Source: Pseudomonadota bacterium (GTDB taxonomy: Bacteria > Chloroflexota > UBA5177). From it: 37,949 nt of DNA. The stretch spans positions 1 through 37,949 of the forward strand of contig JAJPIP010000004.1 in assembly GCA_021324655.1 (NCBI GenBank), read 5' to 3'. The position numbers and the translations under genes are program-made. Shown piece by piece: positions 15,984-23,816 of this stretch (position 1 is the first letter of the stretch; each line of letters begins with the position of its first letter). Below the pieces are notes generated by a model. The model made no database searches, was not told the origin of the DNA, and was given only the letters and a program-made list of their open reading frames with translations.

Positions 15984-16991
15984 ATGGGTAGCGAGCATCC
16001 GCTTGAGCGGAATCTGGCGCTCGAGTTGGTGCGTGTCACGGAAGCCGCTGCTTTGCACGCGGCACGCTGGATGGGACGAGGCGACAAGGAGGCGGCGGAT
16101 CAGGCAGCGGTCGATGCCATGCGCAATGCCCTTCGCTTCGTCGATATGGACGGCGTCGTGGTGATCGGCGAGGGGGAAAAGGATCAGGCTCCGATGCTGT
16201 ACATCGGAGAGCGTGTCGGGACGGGACGCCCGCCCAAGGTGGATGTGGCAGTCGATCCGATTGACGGCACGAACCTGACTGCCAAGGGTCTTCCCAACGC
16301 CATCACGGTCGTGGCGCTCGCCGAGCGCGGCTCTATGTACTTCCAGCCGCATGTGTACTATGCCGACAAGATCGCGGTCGGGCCGCAGGCCAAGGGAGCA
16401 ATCGATATCAACGCTCCGGTCAAGGACAACCTGATTCGCATCGCACGATTCATGGACCGAAACGTCGAGGATCTGACGGTCGTGGTCCTGGACCGGCCGC
16501 GGCACGAGGATCTCATTCGGGAGATTCGCTGTGCCGGCGCGCGCATCAAGTTGATCACCGACGGCGATGTGGCCGGGGCCATCATGGCGGCGATGCCGGG
16601 CGACACCGGGGTGGATGTCCTGATGGGCATTGGGGGGACGCCGGAAGCGGTGCTCGCCGCCTGCGCTCTCAAGTGCCTCGGCGGTGAGATGCAGTGCAAG
16701 CTCTACCCGCGCAACGACGAGGAGCGAGAAAAGTCCATCGCCGCCGGCAACACCGATCTCGACCGCGTGCTCACTCTCGACGATCTGGTCGCGAGTGATG
16801 ATGTCTTTTTTGCTGCGACCGGCATCACCAACGGTGAATTCCTGCGCGGCGTGCGCTACTCCGGCGATTTTGCCCAGACCTACAGCATCATGATGCGGTC
16901 CCGCTCCGGCACCATGCGCCGCTTCGAGACCAACCACCACATCGGATTGAAGCGCAATCTGCCCTCCGGTGCGGCCTACGTCCCTGACTGA
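15984..16991 (+). CDS. glpX: fructose-1,6-bisphosphatase class II
   Basis: The 335-residue GlpX-type phosphatase removes the C1 phosphate of fructose-1,6-bisphosphate, the gluconeogenic step; some members also act on sedoheptulose bisphosphate. It shows ERNLALELVRVTEAAALHAARWMGRGDK-type N-terminal sequence in two overlapping blocks, the metal motif GEGEKDQAPMLY and DPIDGTNLTAKG. The usual Glu of DPIEGT is Asp here. The ATG at 15984 follows AGAGGA; an upstream GTG at 15951 has no ribosome binding site. The stop overlaps the rho start by one base (TGATG). Confidence 0.93.
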   Translation: MGSEHPLERNLALELVRVTEAAALHAARWMGRGDKEAADQAAVDAMRNALRFVDMDGVVVIGEGEKDQAPMLYIGERVGTGRPPKVDVAVDPIDGTNLTAKGLPNAITVVALAERGSMYFQPHVYYADKIAVGPQAKGAIDINAPVKDNLIRIARFMDRNVEDLTVVVLDRPRHEDLIREIRCAGARIKLITDGDVAGAIMAAMPGDTGVDVLMGIGGTPEAVLAACALKCLGGEMQCKLYPRNDEEREKSIAAGNTDLDRVLTLDDLVASDDVFFAATGITNGEFLRGVRYSGDFAQTYSIMMRSRSGTMRRFETNHHIGLKRNLPSGAAYVPD

Positions 16992-18139
16992 TGGCCACCA
17001 TGGAGTCCGTTCCGCCGCGGCCGGAAGAGACGATCCACGCCTTCGGGATTCTGGACATTGGAGAGGAGGGGTACGGCTTTCTGCGCCGCCGCCGCTTCCT
17101 CCCCGGCCCCGACGACATCTACGTCTCCGTCTCCCAGATTCGCCGCTTCGCTCTGCGCACCGGAGACCTCATCGCGGGACAGATACGTCCCCCGAAGGAG
17201 AGCGAAAAGTATCTGAGCTTGTTGCGCGTCGAGACCGTCAATGGTGTCGACCCGGACGTCGCCCGGCTGCGCCCGCACTTTGATTCCCTGGTTCCCATCT
17301 ATCCGGATGAGCCGTACCGGCTCGAAGCGGAACAGAGTGAGCTTTCGGCGCGTATCGTCGACCTGGTATCTCCGGTCGGGAAAGGACAACGGGGCCTCAT
17401 CGTCGCGCCGCCAAAGGCCGGCAAGACGACCCTCCTCCAGCACATCGCGAACGGGCTCAGCGCGAACCATCCCGAAGCGCACCTGATGGTTCTGCTGGTG
17501 GGGGAGCGGCCGGAGGAGGTGACGGATATGGCCCGGCACGTGCGTGGCGAGGTCCTGGGTTCGACGTTCGACGAGCCGATCGAGAATCACATCCACGTTG
17601 CCGAGATGACGCTGGACCGGGCGAAGCGGCTGGTCGAGACGGGCGGTGATGTCGTCATTCTCCTGGACAGCATCACGCGGCTGGCGCGGGCTTATAACCT
17701 GGCGGTCGCGCCGAGCGGGAGAACCCTGTCCGGCGGATTGGATCCCGCGGCCCTTTATCCGCCCAAGAAGTTCTTCGGCGCCGCGCGCAATATCGAAGAC
17801 GGCGGGAGCTTGACGATCATCGCGACCTGCCTGGTGGAGACCGGCAGCCGCATGGACGACGTGATCTACGAGGAGTTCAAGGGGACCGGTAACATGGAGT
17901 TGACGCTGGACCGCAAGCTACAGGAGCGGCGGATCTTCCCGGCCATCGACATTCAGCGCTCCAGCACGCGGCGGGAGGAGATGCTCCTCGAGCCGCGGGT
18001 TCTGCAGAAGGTCTGGCTGATGCGGCGCATGCTGGGCGCGGTCGGCCTGGTGGAAGGCACCGAGCTCCTGCTGAACCGGCTCAGAATGACGGAGGACAAT
18101 CAAACGTTCCTGGAGTCGCTCAACAAAGACGTGGCATAG
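16991..18139 (+). CDS. rho: transcription termination factor Rho, lacking N-terminal domain
   Basis: Rho is the hexameric RNA helicase that ends transcription. The 382 residues begin almost directly with the cold-shock-like RNA-binding domain ([22 protein letters not shown], about 15-90), followed by the ATPase core with Walker [10 protein letters not shown] (139-147), [12 protein letters not shown], Walker [14 protein letters not shown] and the Q/R-loop region [24 protein letters not shown]. The N-terminal helical bundle of the 419-residue E. coli protein is missing, and no in-frame start upstream could supply it because glpX occupies that sequence. One-base overlap with glpX suggests coupled translation. 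Confidence 0.95.
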   Translation: MATMESVPPRPEETIHAFGILDIGEEGYGFLRRRRFLPGPDDIYVSVSQIRRFALRTGDLIAGQIRPPKESEKYLSLLRVETVNGVDPDVARLRPHFDSLVPIYPDEPYRLEAEQSELSARIVDLVSPVGKGQRGLIVAPPKAGKTTLLQHIANGLSANHPEAHLMVLLVGERPEEVTDMARHVRGEVLGSTFDEPIENHIHVAEMTLDRAKRLVETGGDVVILLDSITRLARAYNLAVAPSGRTLSGGLDPAALYPPKKFFGAARNIEDGGSLTIIATCLVETGSRMDDVIYEEFKGTGNMELTLDRKLQERRIFPAIDIQRSSTRREEMLLEPRVLQKVWLMRRMLGAVGLVEGTELLLNRLRMTEDNQTFLESLNKDVA

Positions 18140-18195
18140 TTCTGAGGAACGTCAAGCACGGAAGGCGCCACTCCGGCGCATGGGAAGGACGAATC

Positions 18196-18672
18196 GTGGC
18201 AAACGTCAGTGTCATCTTGCAGCAGGATGTGCCCAATCTGGGCCATGCCGGTGACGTCAAACAGGTCTCGCCAGGGTACCTGCGGAACTATCTGCTTCCG
18301 CGCGGGCTCGCGGTGGAGGCGAGCCAGAGCAATCTGAAGAATCTCACGTCGAACAAGCGTATTCGCGAGGCACAGGCGGTGCGCGCCAAGGAATCAGCCG
18401 ACTCGCTCGCCCGGCACCTCCAGGGAACGACCATCGCGATTCCGGTCCGTCTCGGCGAGCAGGGCCGCATCTATGGGTCGGTTACCAGCAAAGACATCGT
18501 GGACGCCCTACAGCAGCAGGCATCGGTCACCGTCGACCGGCACGATATCGAGCTGAAAGAGCCGCTCAAGTCGATCGGAGTCCATTCCGTGCCGGTGAAG
18601 CTGGGTAACGGCATCGAGGGGCACGTGCAGGTCGAGCTGGTGCCGGAGAATCAGGAAGCGCCGGTCTCCTAG
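18196..18672 (+). CDS. rplI: 50S ribosomal protein bL9
   Basis: bL9 (158 residues) has the N-terminal RNA-binding domain with the hallmark VSPGYLRNYLLPRGLA, a central helix (about 42-75, rich in Ala/Lys/Arg) and a C-terminal domain containing GRIYGSVTSKDI. It binds 23S rRNA near the L1 stalk base and limits frameshifting. The GTG start follows GGAAGGA. The gene lies between rho and dnaB; association with dnaB is common, but the usual rpsF, ssb and rpsR are absent. A strong stem-loop follows the gene. Confidence 0.95.
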   Translation: MANVSVILQQDVPNLGHAGDVKQVSPGYLRNYLLPRGLAVEASQSNLKNLTSNKRIREAQAVRAKESADSLARHLQGTTIAIPVRLGEQGRIYGSVTSKDIVDALQQQASVTVDRHDIELKEPLKSIGVHSVPVKLGNGIEGHVQVELVPENQEAPVS

Positions 18673-18718
18673 CCCCCGCGCCGGCCTTCCCGGTGCGTCC
18701 ACATCTCGTACACGACTT

Positions 18719-18772
18719 TGGCGGGATCATCCACATCGGCGTCTCGACGCCAATTCCGGGTGATACCCGCCA
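18719..18772 (+). promoter_or_regulatory. two-stage stem-loop between rplI and dnaB
   Basis: Positions 18719-18732 pair with 18758-18772 (14 bp with one G-U and one bulged A), and inside the loop 18738-18742 pairs with 18747-18751 (GGCGT/ACGCC) across a CTCG loop. No T-run follows, so it is not a standard terminator. It may be an attenuator, RNA processing site, or mRNA stabiliser separating bL9 from helicase expression. A weak promoter-like pair, TTGCGT (18773) and TACGCT (18796) with 17-nt spacing, follows directly. Confidence 0.55.
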
Positions 18773-18832
18773 TTGCGTTTACGCCTAACCTTCGCTACGC
18801 TCTTGATGACCCCGAATCATCTGGAGCGATAC

Positions 18833-21472
18833 TTGGCGACACCCGCGTACCGTCCCGATGACGGGGCGCTACCGCAAGACATAGAGGCGGAGCAGGCTGT
18901 CCTGGGCAGCCTGCTCATCGATCCCCATGCGATCGAGCGGGTCGCCTCTTTCCTGCGGCCGGATGACTTCTTCCTGCCGGTCAACGCCGAGATTTTCGGT
19001 AGCATGCTGGCGCTGTACGAGCACAACCGGCCGGCCGATACCGTCATTCTGGCCAACCATCTGCAAGCGCAGGATCGCCTGGATGACGTGGGCGGCGTTG
19101 CGTACCTGGCGTCGCTCTCCGCGCTGGTGCCGACCTCGATCAACGTGGAGTACTACGCGCGCATCGTCGAGCGCCTGGCCGTGCTCCGGCGGCTCGTGGA
19201 GGCGGGCACCCGTATCTCGGCGATCGGACGGGATGAGCGCTATGAGGCAGACGAGGCGCTGGAAGAGGCGGAGCGTGTCCTCTTCGACATCTCGCGCCTC
19301 CGCGTCACGCGCGACTTCGAGCCGCTGGCTGAGGTCCTGAATCAGGTCTACGAGAAGATCGACCACATCCACAACTCGGACGAGTCCATTACCGGCGTCA
19401 CGACCGGTTTCGTGGATCTCGACCGCCTGACGAGCGGTCTGCAGCGCTCTGATCTGGTCATCCTGGCCGCTCGGCCCAGTATGGGGAAGACCTCGCTGGC
19501 CCTCAACATCGCCCACGCGATTGCCACTAAGGAAAAGCTTCCCGTCGGCATCTTCAGCATCGAGATGGCCGCCGAGCAGATTGCCCAGCGCCTGATGTCT
19601 CTGCAGTCGCAGGTCGAAATGCAGCGCATTCGGAGCGGCCGCATGACCGACGCCGACTGGGAGCGGCTCGTCCACGCCGTCGGTCAGCTGTCGGAGACTC
19701 CGATCTTCGTCGACGATACGCCCGGCCTCTCTATCGTCGAGATGCGCAGCAAGGCGCGACGCCTGCACGCCGAGCAGGGACTCGGGCTCCTCATCGTCGA
19801 CTACCTTCAGCTCATGCAATCCACGACGACCGAAAGCCGCGTGCAGGAGATTTCGGCCATCTCGCGCGCGCTCAAAGGGGTGGCCCGCGACCTCGACATC
19901 CCCGTCCTCGCCCTCTCTCAGCTCTCCCGCGCCCCCGAGCAGCGACCCAATCACGAGCCAATGCTGTCGGATCTTCGCGAGAGCGGTTGCCTGACCGGAG
20001 ACACGATGGTGTACTTGTCAGACCAGGGGACGTATCGCCGAATTGACGAGCTGGTCGGCGACGCCCATCATCGCGTGCAGGCTCTTGACACGGCATCGTG
20101 GCGCATGAAGGAGTGCCGAATCAGCCGTGCCTTCTCGACCGGCCGCAAGCTCGTGTACCGGCTAACGACGCGTAGCGGCCGCACCATTCGGGCGACCGCG
20201 AACCACCAGTTCCTGACGATCGATGGATGGCATCCCCTTGCTCAGTTACAGCCGGGACGGGAAATCGCGTTGCCGCGTCGGACGATCAATGGGTTGCCGC
20301 CCTCGATGGCTGATGCGGAACTCTCGCTTCTGGCTCACTTGATCGGTGATGGCTGTACCTTACCGCGCCATGCCGTCCAGTACGTGACGACCGATCCTGC
20401 CCTTGCGCGCCGAGTCGCCGACGATGCACGGGCTCTCTTTGGAGATCGCGTCGTGGCGAGGATTCATGAGGAGCCCGCGGCGGGACGCGCGGTCCGATAT
20501 GTGGACTTAGCCGCGGCCGAGCACCTGACCCACTCCGTTCGCAATCCGATTGCCGAATGGTTACGCAGCCTGGGGGTATTCGGATTGCGCTCCTGGGAAA
20601 AGCGTGTGCCGAACAAAGTATTTGCGCAGCCGGATAGCGGTGTCGCGCTGTTTCTGCGTCACCTCTGGGCAACTGACGGGTGTGTTCGTCTCGTCGAGCG
20701 GCACGCGCCCGCCGTCTACTACGCGACATCGAGCGACGGCCTCGCTCGGGATGTTCAATCACTTCTGCTCCGACTCGGCATCATGGCCACTCTGCGAAGA
20801 GTTGCACAGAGTGGGAAGGGACGTGATCAGTTCCACGTCGCCGTGACGGGCAAGCCCGATCTCCTCCGGTTCCTCGATGTGGTTGGAACCGAAGGAGAGC
20901 AGAGGACGCGCCACGGCGGGTTAATTCGGCACGCGTTGGAGGGGACCGATGCGAATACCAACCGGGACATCATTCCCAAGGCGACGTGGACGAGTATTGT
21001 TCGTCCTGCCATGGCCGAGGCGGGCGTAACGACACGCAAATTGCAGGGTGCAATAGGGACAAGTTATTGCGGCTCGACACTCTACAAGTCCAATTTGAGT
21101 CGAGAGCGGGCTACTCGCGTCGCCACCGCCGTGGCATCCGAAACACTGGCCCGGCTCGCGCAGAGCGATGTTTATTGGGACCAAGTCGTGTCTATCGAGC
21201 CGGGCGGCGAGGAGGAGGTCTTCGACCTGACAATCGAGGGGCTTCATAACTTCGTCGCCAATGACATCGTCGTGCACAACAGCATTGAGCAAGACGCGGA
21301 TGTCGTCATGTTCGTTTACCGCGATGTCATCTACAACGCCGACACCGAGCGGCCGCATGTGGCAGACATCATCGTCGCCAAGCATCGCAACGGTCCCACC
21401 GGCAAGGTGCACCTGTTCTTCCAGGATTCCCTGATGAAGTTCGCCGATCTGAGCATTCGCGATGGCGACTGA
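18833..21472 (+). CDS. dnaB: replicative DNA helicase DnaB with intein
   Basis: The precursor has 879 residues from TTG 18833. DnaB unwinds DNA at the fork as a hexamer. The N-terminal domain begins PQDIEAEQAVLGSLL; the RecA-like domain has Walker A ARPSMGKTS (about 213-221), VGIFSIEMA and LLIVDYLQLM. At C386 an intein interrupts the sequence and the helicase resumes at S817 with SIEQDADVVMFVYRD. The spliced protein would be 448 residues, a normal length. TTG 18833 has GGAG at 18823-18826 with 6-nt spacing; ATG 18806 and TTG 18773 are in frame upstream but lack a ribosome binding site. A dnaD-like and a dnaI-like gene follow by overlap. Confidence 0.95.
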   Translation: MATPAYRPDDGALPQDIEAEQAVLGSLLIDPHAIERVASFLRPDDFFLPVNAEIFGSMLALYEHNRPADTVILANHLQAQDRLDDVGGVAYLASLSALVPTSINVEYYARIVERLAVLRRLVEAGTRISAIGRDERYEADEALEEAERVLFDISRLRVTRDFEPLAEVLNQVYEKIDHIHNSDESITGVTTGFVDLDRLTSGLQRSDLVILAARPSMGKTSLALNIAHAIATKEKLPVGIFSIEMAAEQIAQRLMSLQSQVEMQRIRSGRMTDADWERLVHAVGQLSETPIFVDDTPGLSIVEMRSKARRLHAEQGLGLLIVDYLQLMQSTTTESRVQEISAISRALKGVARDLDIPVLALSQLSRAPEQRPNHEPMLSDLRESGCLTGDTMVYLSDQGTYRRIDELVGDAHHRVQALDTASWRMKECRISRAFSTGRKLVYRLTTRSGRTIRATANHQFLTIDGWHPLAQLQPGREIALPRRTINGLPPSMADAELSLLAHLIGDGCTLPRHAVQYVTTDPALARRVADDARALFGDRVVARIHEEPAAGRAVRYVDLAAAEHLTHSVRNPIAEWLRSLGVFGLRSWEKRVPNKVFAQPDSGVALFLRHLWATDGCVRLVERHAPAVYYATSSDGLARDVQSLLLRLGIMATLRRVAQSGKGRDQFHVAVTGKPDLLRFLDVVGTEGEQRTRHGGLIRHALEGTDANTNRDIIPKATWTSIVRPAMAEAGVTTRKLQGAIGTSYCGSTLYKSNLSRERATRVATAVASETLARLAQSDVYWDQVVSIEPGGEEEVFDLTIEGLHNFVANDIVVHNSIEQDADVVMFVYRDVIYNADTERPHVADIIVAKHRNGPTGKVHLFFQDSLMKFADLSIRDGD
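19988..21280 (+). other. DnaB intein with LAGLIDADG homing endonuclease domain
   Basis: This 431-codon in-frame insertion starts with Cys (CLTGDTMVYL, block A) and ends VANDIVVHN, followed by Ser as the first C-extein residue. Block B has GRTIRATANHQFLTIDGWH with the TxxH pair, and block F/G has FDLTIEGLHNFVANDIVVHN. The endonuclease part keeps both acidic LAGLIDADG-like helices, LLAHLIGDGC and FLRHLWATDGC, each with its catalytic Asp. Terminal Cys, penultimate His, final Asn and following Ser are all present, so splicing should work. The insertion point RESG/SIEQDAD is the one used by the Synechocystis DnaB intein. Base composition looks somewhat less GC-rich than its surroundings, as expected for a transferred element. 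Confidence 0.93.
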
Positions 21473-22079
21473 TGCCGCGATCTCCGTCACGGAGGACTTC
21501 TTCCGGCTGACGGTGCCGCGCATCACCGACCTGTCGGAGCTGAAGCTCGTCCTGCAGCTGCTGTATCTGACGGAGCGCCGTGGCGGGCCAGTGCCGGAGA
21601 GTGTGCTGCTGAGTGCACAGATTCCCGGGTCCGTGGTCGGCCTCGACAGCCCCGAGCCTGCCGAGGTCCGAATGCGCCGGGTCATCGAGCGAGCAGTGGC
21701 CAACGGCACACTCATTCGCCTCACGACGGCCGGCGCGGTCGCCTTCCTTCCCGGAACAGAGCGGTTTCGCCGCCAGGTGGATCAGGCGCGGGACGGCGAG
21801 CCAGCCATGCCGGGGCGTGCCGGCATCGCCGATGCCGACGACGTCGCCGTCTATCGCCCCAACGCTTTTGCCCTGTATGAGCAGAACATTGGGCCGCTGA
21901 CGCCGCTGATCGCGGAGCGCATCCGGGATGCCGAGCGAACCTATCCGCGGACGTGGATCGAGCGAGCCATTGAGGAAACAGTTGGCTACAATAAGCGCAA
22001 TTGGCGCTACGTGGAGGCGATCCTGGCGCGGTGGGAAGAGATAGGGGGTCCGGATGAGGCGAGTGGGCGACGTTCTTAA
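21462..22079 (+). CDS. DnaD-like primosome protein
   Basis: The 205-residue protein ends in a DnaD/DnaB-II domain (PF07261 type, about 135-195): YEQNIGPLTPLIAERI followed by GYNKRNWRYVEAILARW. The N-terminal 110 residues look like a winged-helix region. In Bacillus, DnaD bridges DnaA and the helicase loader DnaI during primosome assembly. Its position between dnaB (10-nt overlap) and an AAA+ helicase loader (26-nt overlap) fits that role strongly. Interaction with the helicase is inference. Confidence 0.85.
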   Translation: MATDAAISVTEDFFRLTVPRITDLSELKLVLQLLYLTERRGGPVPESVLLSAQIPGSVVGLDSPEPAEVRMRRVIERAVANGTLIRLTTAGAVAFLPGTERFRRQVDQARDGEPAMPGRAGIADADDVAVYRPNAFALYEQNIGPLTPLIAERIRDAERTYPRTWIERAIEETVGYNKRNWRYVEAILARWEEIGGPDEASGRRS

Positions 22080-22869
22080 GGACGTCCGGCTGCAGCGCGC
22101 CGGTGAGGTGCCTACTCCGCCCGCCGATGCGTGTCCGCATTGTCACGGCGCCGGCTATCTCCGCTACGACGTTTCGGTCGACGATCCGCGCTTCGGCCAG
22201 TTGGTGGCGTGTGAGTGCACCGTCCGCGCTCTGGAGAGACGGCGCATCGAGCGCCTGGTCGAGCGCAGCAACCTGGGTGCGCTCCGCCGCCTCACCTTCG
22301 ACAGCTTCATCCTCAAAGTGCGGGAGGGGACGCCGCCGGTGCGGACTCCCGATGCGGCATGGCGCATCGCACGCAGCTATGCCGAGAACCCCCACGGATG
22401 GCTGGTTCTGTACGGCGCCTTCGGGACCGGTAAGACCCACCTGGCCGCTGCCGTTGCCAATCACCGCATCGAGGCGGGGCATCCCGCCGTGTTCATCGTC
22501 GTGCCCGACCTGCTGGATCATCTCCGGTCGACGTTCAGTCCGAGCAGCGAAGTCACCTACGACGAGCTCTTCGAGACGGTTCGCGACACGCCGCTTCTGA
22601 TCCTGGATGATCTCGGCACACAGACGTCGACGCCGTGGGCGCAGGAGAAGCTGTACCAGATCCTCAATCACCGCTACAACACTGCCCTTCCGACCGTGAT
22701 CACCACCAACCTGTCTCCCGACGAGATCGAACCACGTTTGCGGTCGCGTCTGGGCGATTCCCACCTCTCAAAACTGGTGGAGATTCGCGACATCGACAAG
22801 CGGTTGGGAGTGACCCACGAGGCGGGACGCCGTACCACCCGCCGCCCGCGCGACGATCACCGTCTCTGA
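22054..22869 (+). CDS. DnaC/DnaI-like AAA+ helicase loader
   Basis: This 271-residue ATPase resembles DnaI/DnaC. The N-terminus has a zinc-ribbon-like set, CPHCHGAGYL and ACEC (about residues 28-53), as in DnaI. The AAA+ domain follows with Walker A GAFGTGKTHLAAA, Walker B LLILDDLGTQ, sensor 1 VITTNLS and the Arg-finger region PRLRSRLGD. It is expected to load DnaB onto single-stranded DNA. The ATG overlaps the DnaD-like gene, with GGGGG just upstream. IstB-type transposon ATPases are relatives, but the zinc ribbon and dnaB operon context make a helicase loader more likely. Confidence 0.88.
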   Translation: MRRVGDVLKDVRLQRAGEVPTPPADACPHCHGAGYLRYDVSVDDPRFGQLVACECTVRALERRRIERLVERSNLGALRRLTFDSFILKVREGTPPVRTPDAAWRIARSYAENPHGWLVLYGAFGTGKTHLAAAVANHRIEAGHPAVFIVVPDLLDHLRSTFSPSSEVTYDELFETVRDTPLLILDDLGTQTSTPWAQEKLYQILNHRYNTALPTVITTNLSPDEIEPRLRSRLGDSHLSKLVEIRDIDKRLGVTHEAGRRTTRRPRDDHRL

Positions 22870-22921
22870 CGGCGGTCCCTTTCCTGCATGTAGGCGGCAC
22901 TAGCCCACTTCAGGAGTCATT

Positions 22922-23731
22922 GTGTCCTTTGTGACCTTCGCGCAGGCGGTCGTCCCCGACGCGCTATTTCGCTGGGCGCGAGATCTGCCGCTGGATGTGC
23001 GTCGCTTCGATACGCGCGTCCTCGATCTGCCGGATGCGCTCGACGGCCTCCTCATTGCCCAGGTCTCCGACTTTCACGTCGGCTCCGGGCCGCTCTGGCA
23101 CCCGCAACGGCTGGACGAGGTCGCGCGTTGCGTCGCGGAGGAACGGCCTGATCTAATCATCAACACCGGCGACTTCCTGGCCGATGTCGCTCCCCTCGAG
23201 TGGGTTGGCGGGGCGGTCGCGCGCGTGCAAGTGCCGGACAGCCGGGTCGTCGGGGTCCCGGGGAACCACGATTACGTGGCCGGACCGGAGGTGATGGCCG
23301 GCCTGCGTTCAACACTGGCGGCAGCGGGCATGGACGTGCTGGAGAATCGCGGCACGTGTTTGACGAGAAACGGCGCGGGGATCTCGGTCTTTGGACTCAC
23401 CGCGGACATGGCGGGCTGGGAAGATGCCGTCGACTGGTTGCTGCGTTCGGACCGGCCGCGCCTTGTGCTCATCCATGAGCCCGACCTGGCCGAACGCCTG
23501 CCGCCCGGCTGCGCGGATTTGGTGCTGGCAGGGCACACCCACGGCGGTCAGATCGCGGTCCCCGGCCTGAAAGGTCCGATCGTCCGCCGCATGTGCGGCA
23601 GCCGGTATGTGGAAGGCATGTACGAGATCAACGGTAACCCCGTGTATATCAACCGGGGCCTCGGCTGTGTCGGCCTGCCGCTGCGCGTCTGGGCCAACCC
23701 GGAGCTAACCTTCATCCGCCTGGTTCGTTGA
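22922..23731 (+). CDS. calcineurin-like metallophosphoesterase (YkuE/YaeI type)
   Basis: The 269-residue protein has all metallophosphoesterase motifs in order: VSDFHVG, NTGDFLAD, GNHDY, LIHEPD and AGHTHGGQ, ending with NRGLGCVGLPLRVWANPE typical of the YkuE/YaeI subgroup. Members hydrolyse phosphodiesters at the membrane; the true substrate is unknown. No transmembrane segment or signal peptide is obvious, although the first 15 residues are mildly hydrophobic. The GTG is preceded by AGGAG. It stands alone before the secDF promoter. Confidence 0.85.
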   Translation: MSFVTFAQAVVPDALFRWARDLPLDVRRFDTRVLDLPDALDGLLIAQVSDFHVGSGPLWHPQRLDEVARCVAEERPDLIINTGDFLADVAPLEWVGGAVARVQVPDSRVVGVPGNHDYVAGPEVMAGLRSTLAAAGMDVLENRGTCLTRNGAGISVFGLTADMAGWEDAVDWLLRSDRPRLVLIHEPDLAERLPPGCADLVLAGHTHGGQIAVPGLKGPIVRRMCGSRYVEGMYEINGNPVYINRGLGCVGLPLRVWANPELTFIRLVR

Positions 23732-23757
23732 CCCGTGTCGGAGGGCCGCCCTATACT
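23728..23757 (+). promoter_or_regulatory. sigma70-type promoter for secDF
   Basis: TTGACC (23728-23733) and TATACT (23752-23757) are separated by 18 nt and lie 60 nt before the secD ATG. The -35 hexamer overlaps the stop of the upstream phosphoesterase gene. This is the best consensus promoter I found in the window; a start near 23764 would give a leader of about 50 nt. Confidence 0.6.
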
Positions 23758-23816
23758 GGTGCGCCCGACGACCGGCAGTCGCGCGGCCAATCCACCTACT
23801 AGATCCGGAGATCTGC

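Noticed and set aside
22054-22869. IstB-type insertion sequence ATPase
   Set aside because: No transposase partner or terminal inverted repeats; zinc ribbon and dnaB-dnaD context fit a helicase loader.
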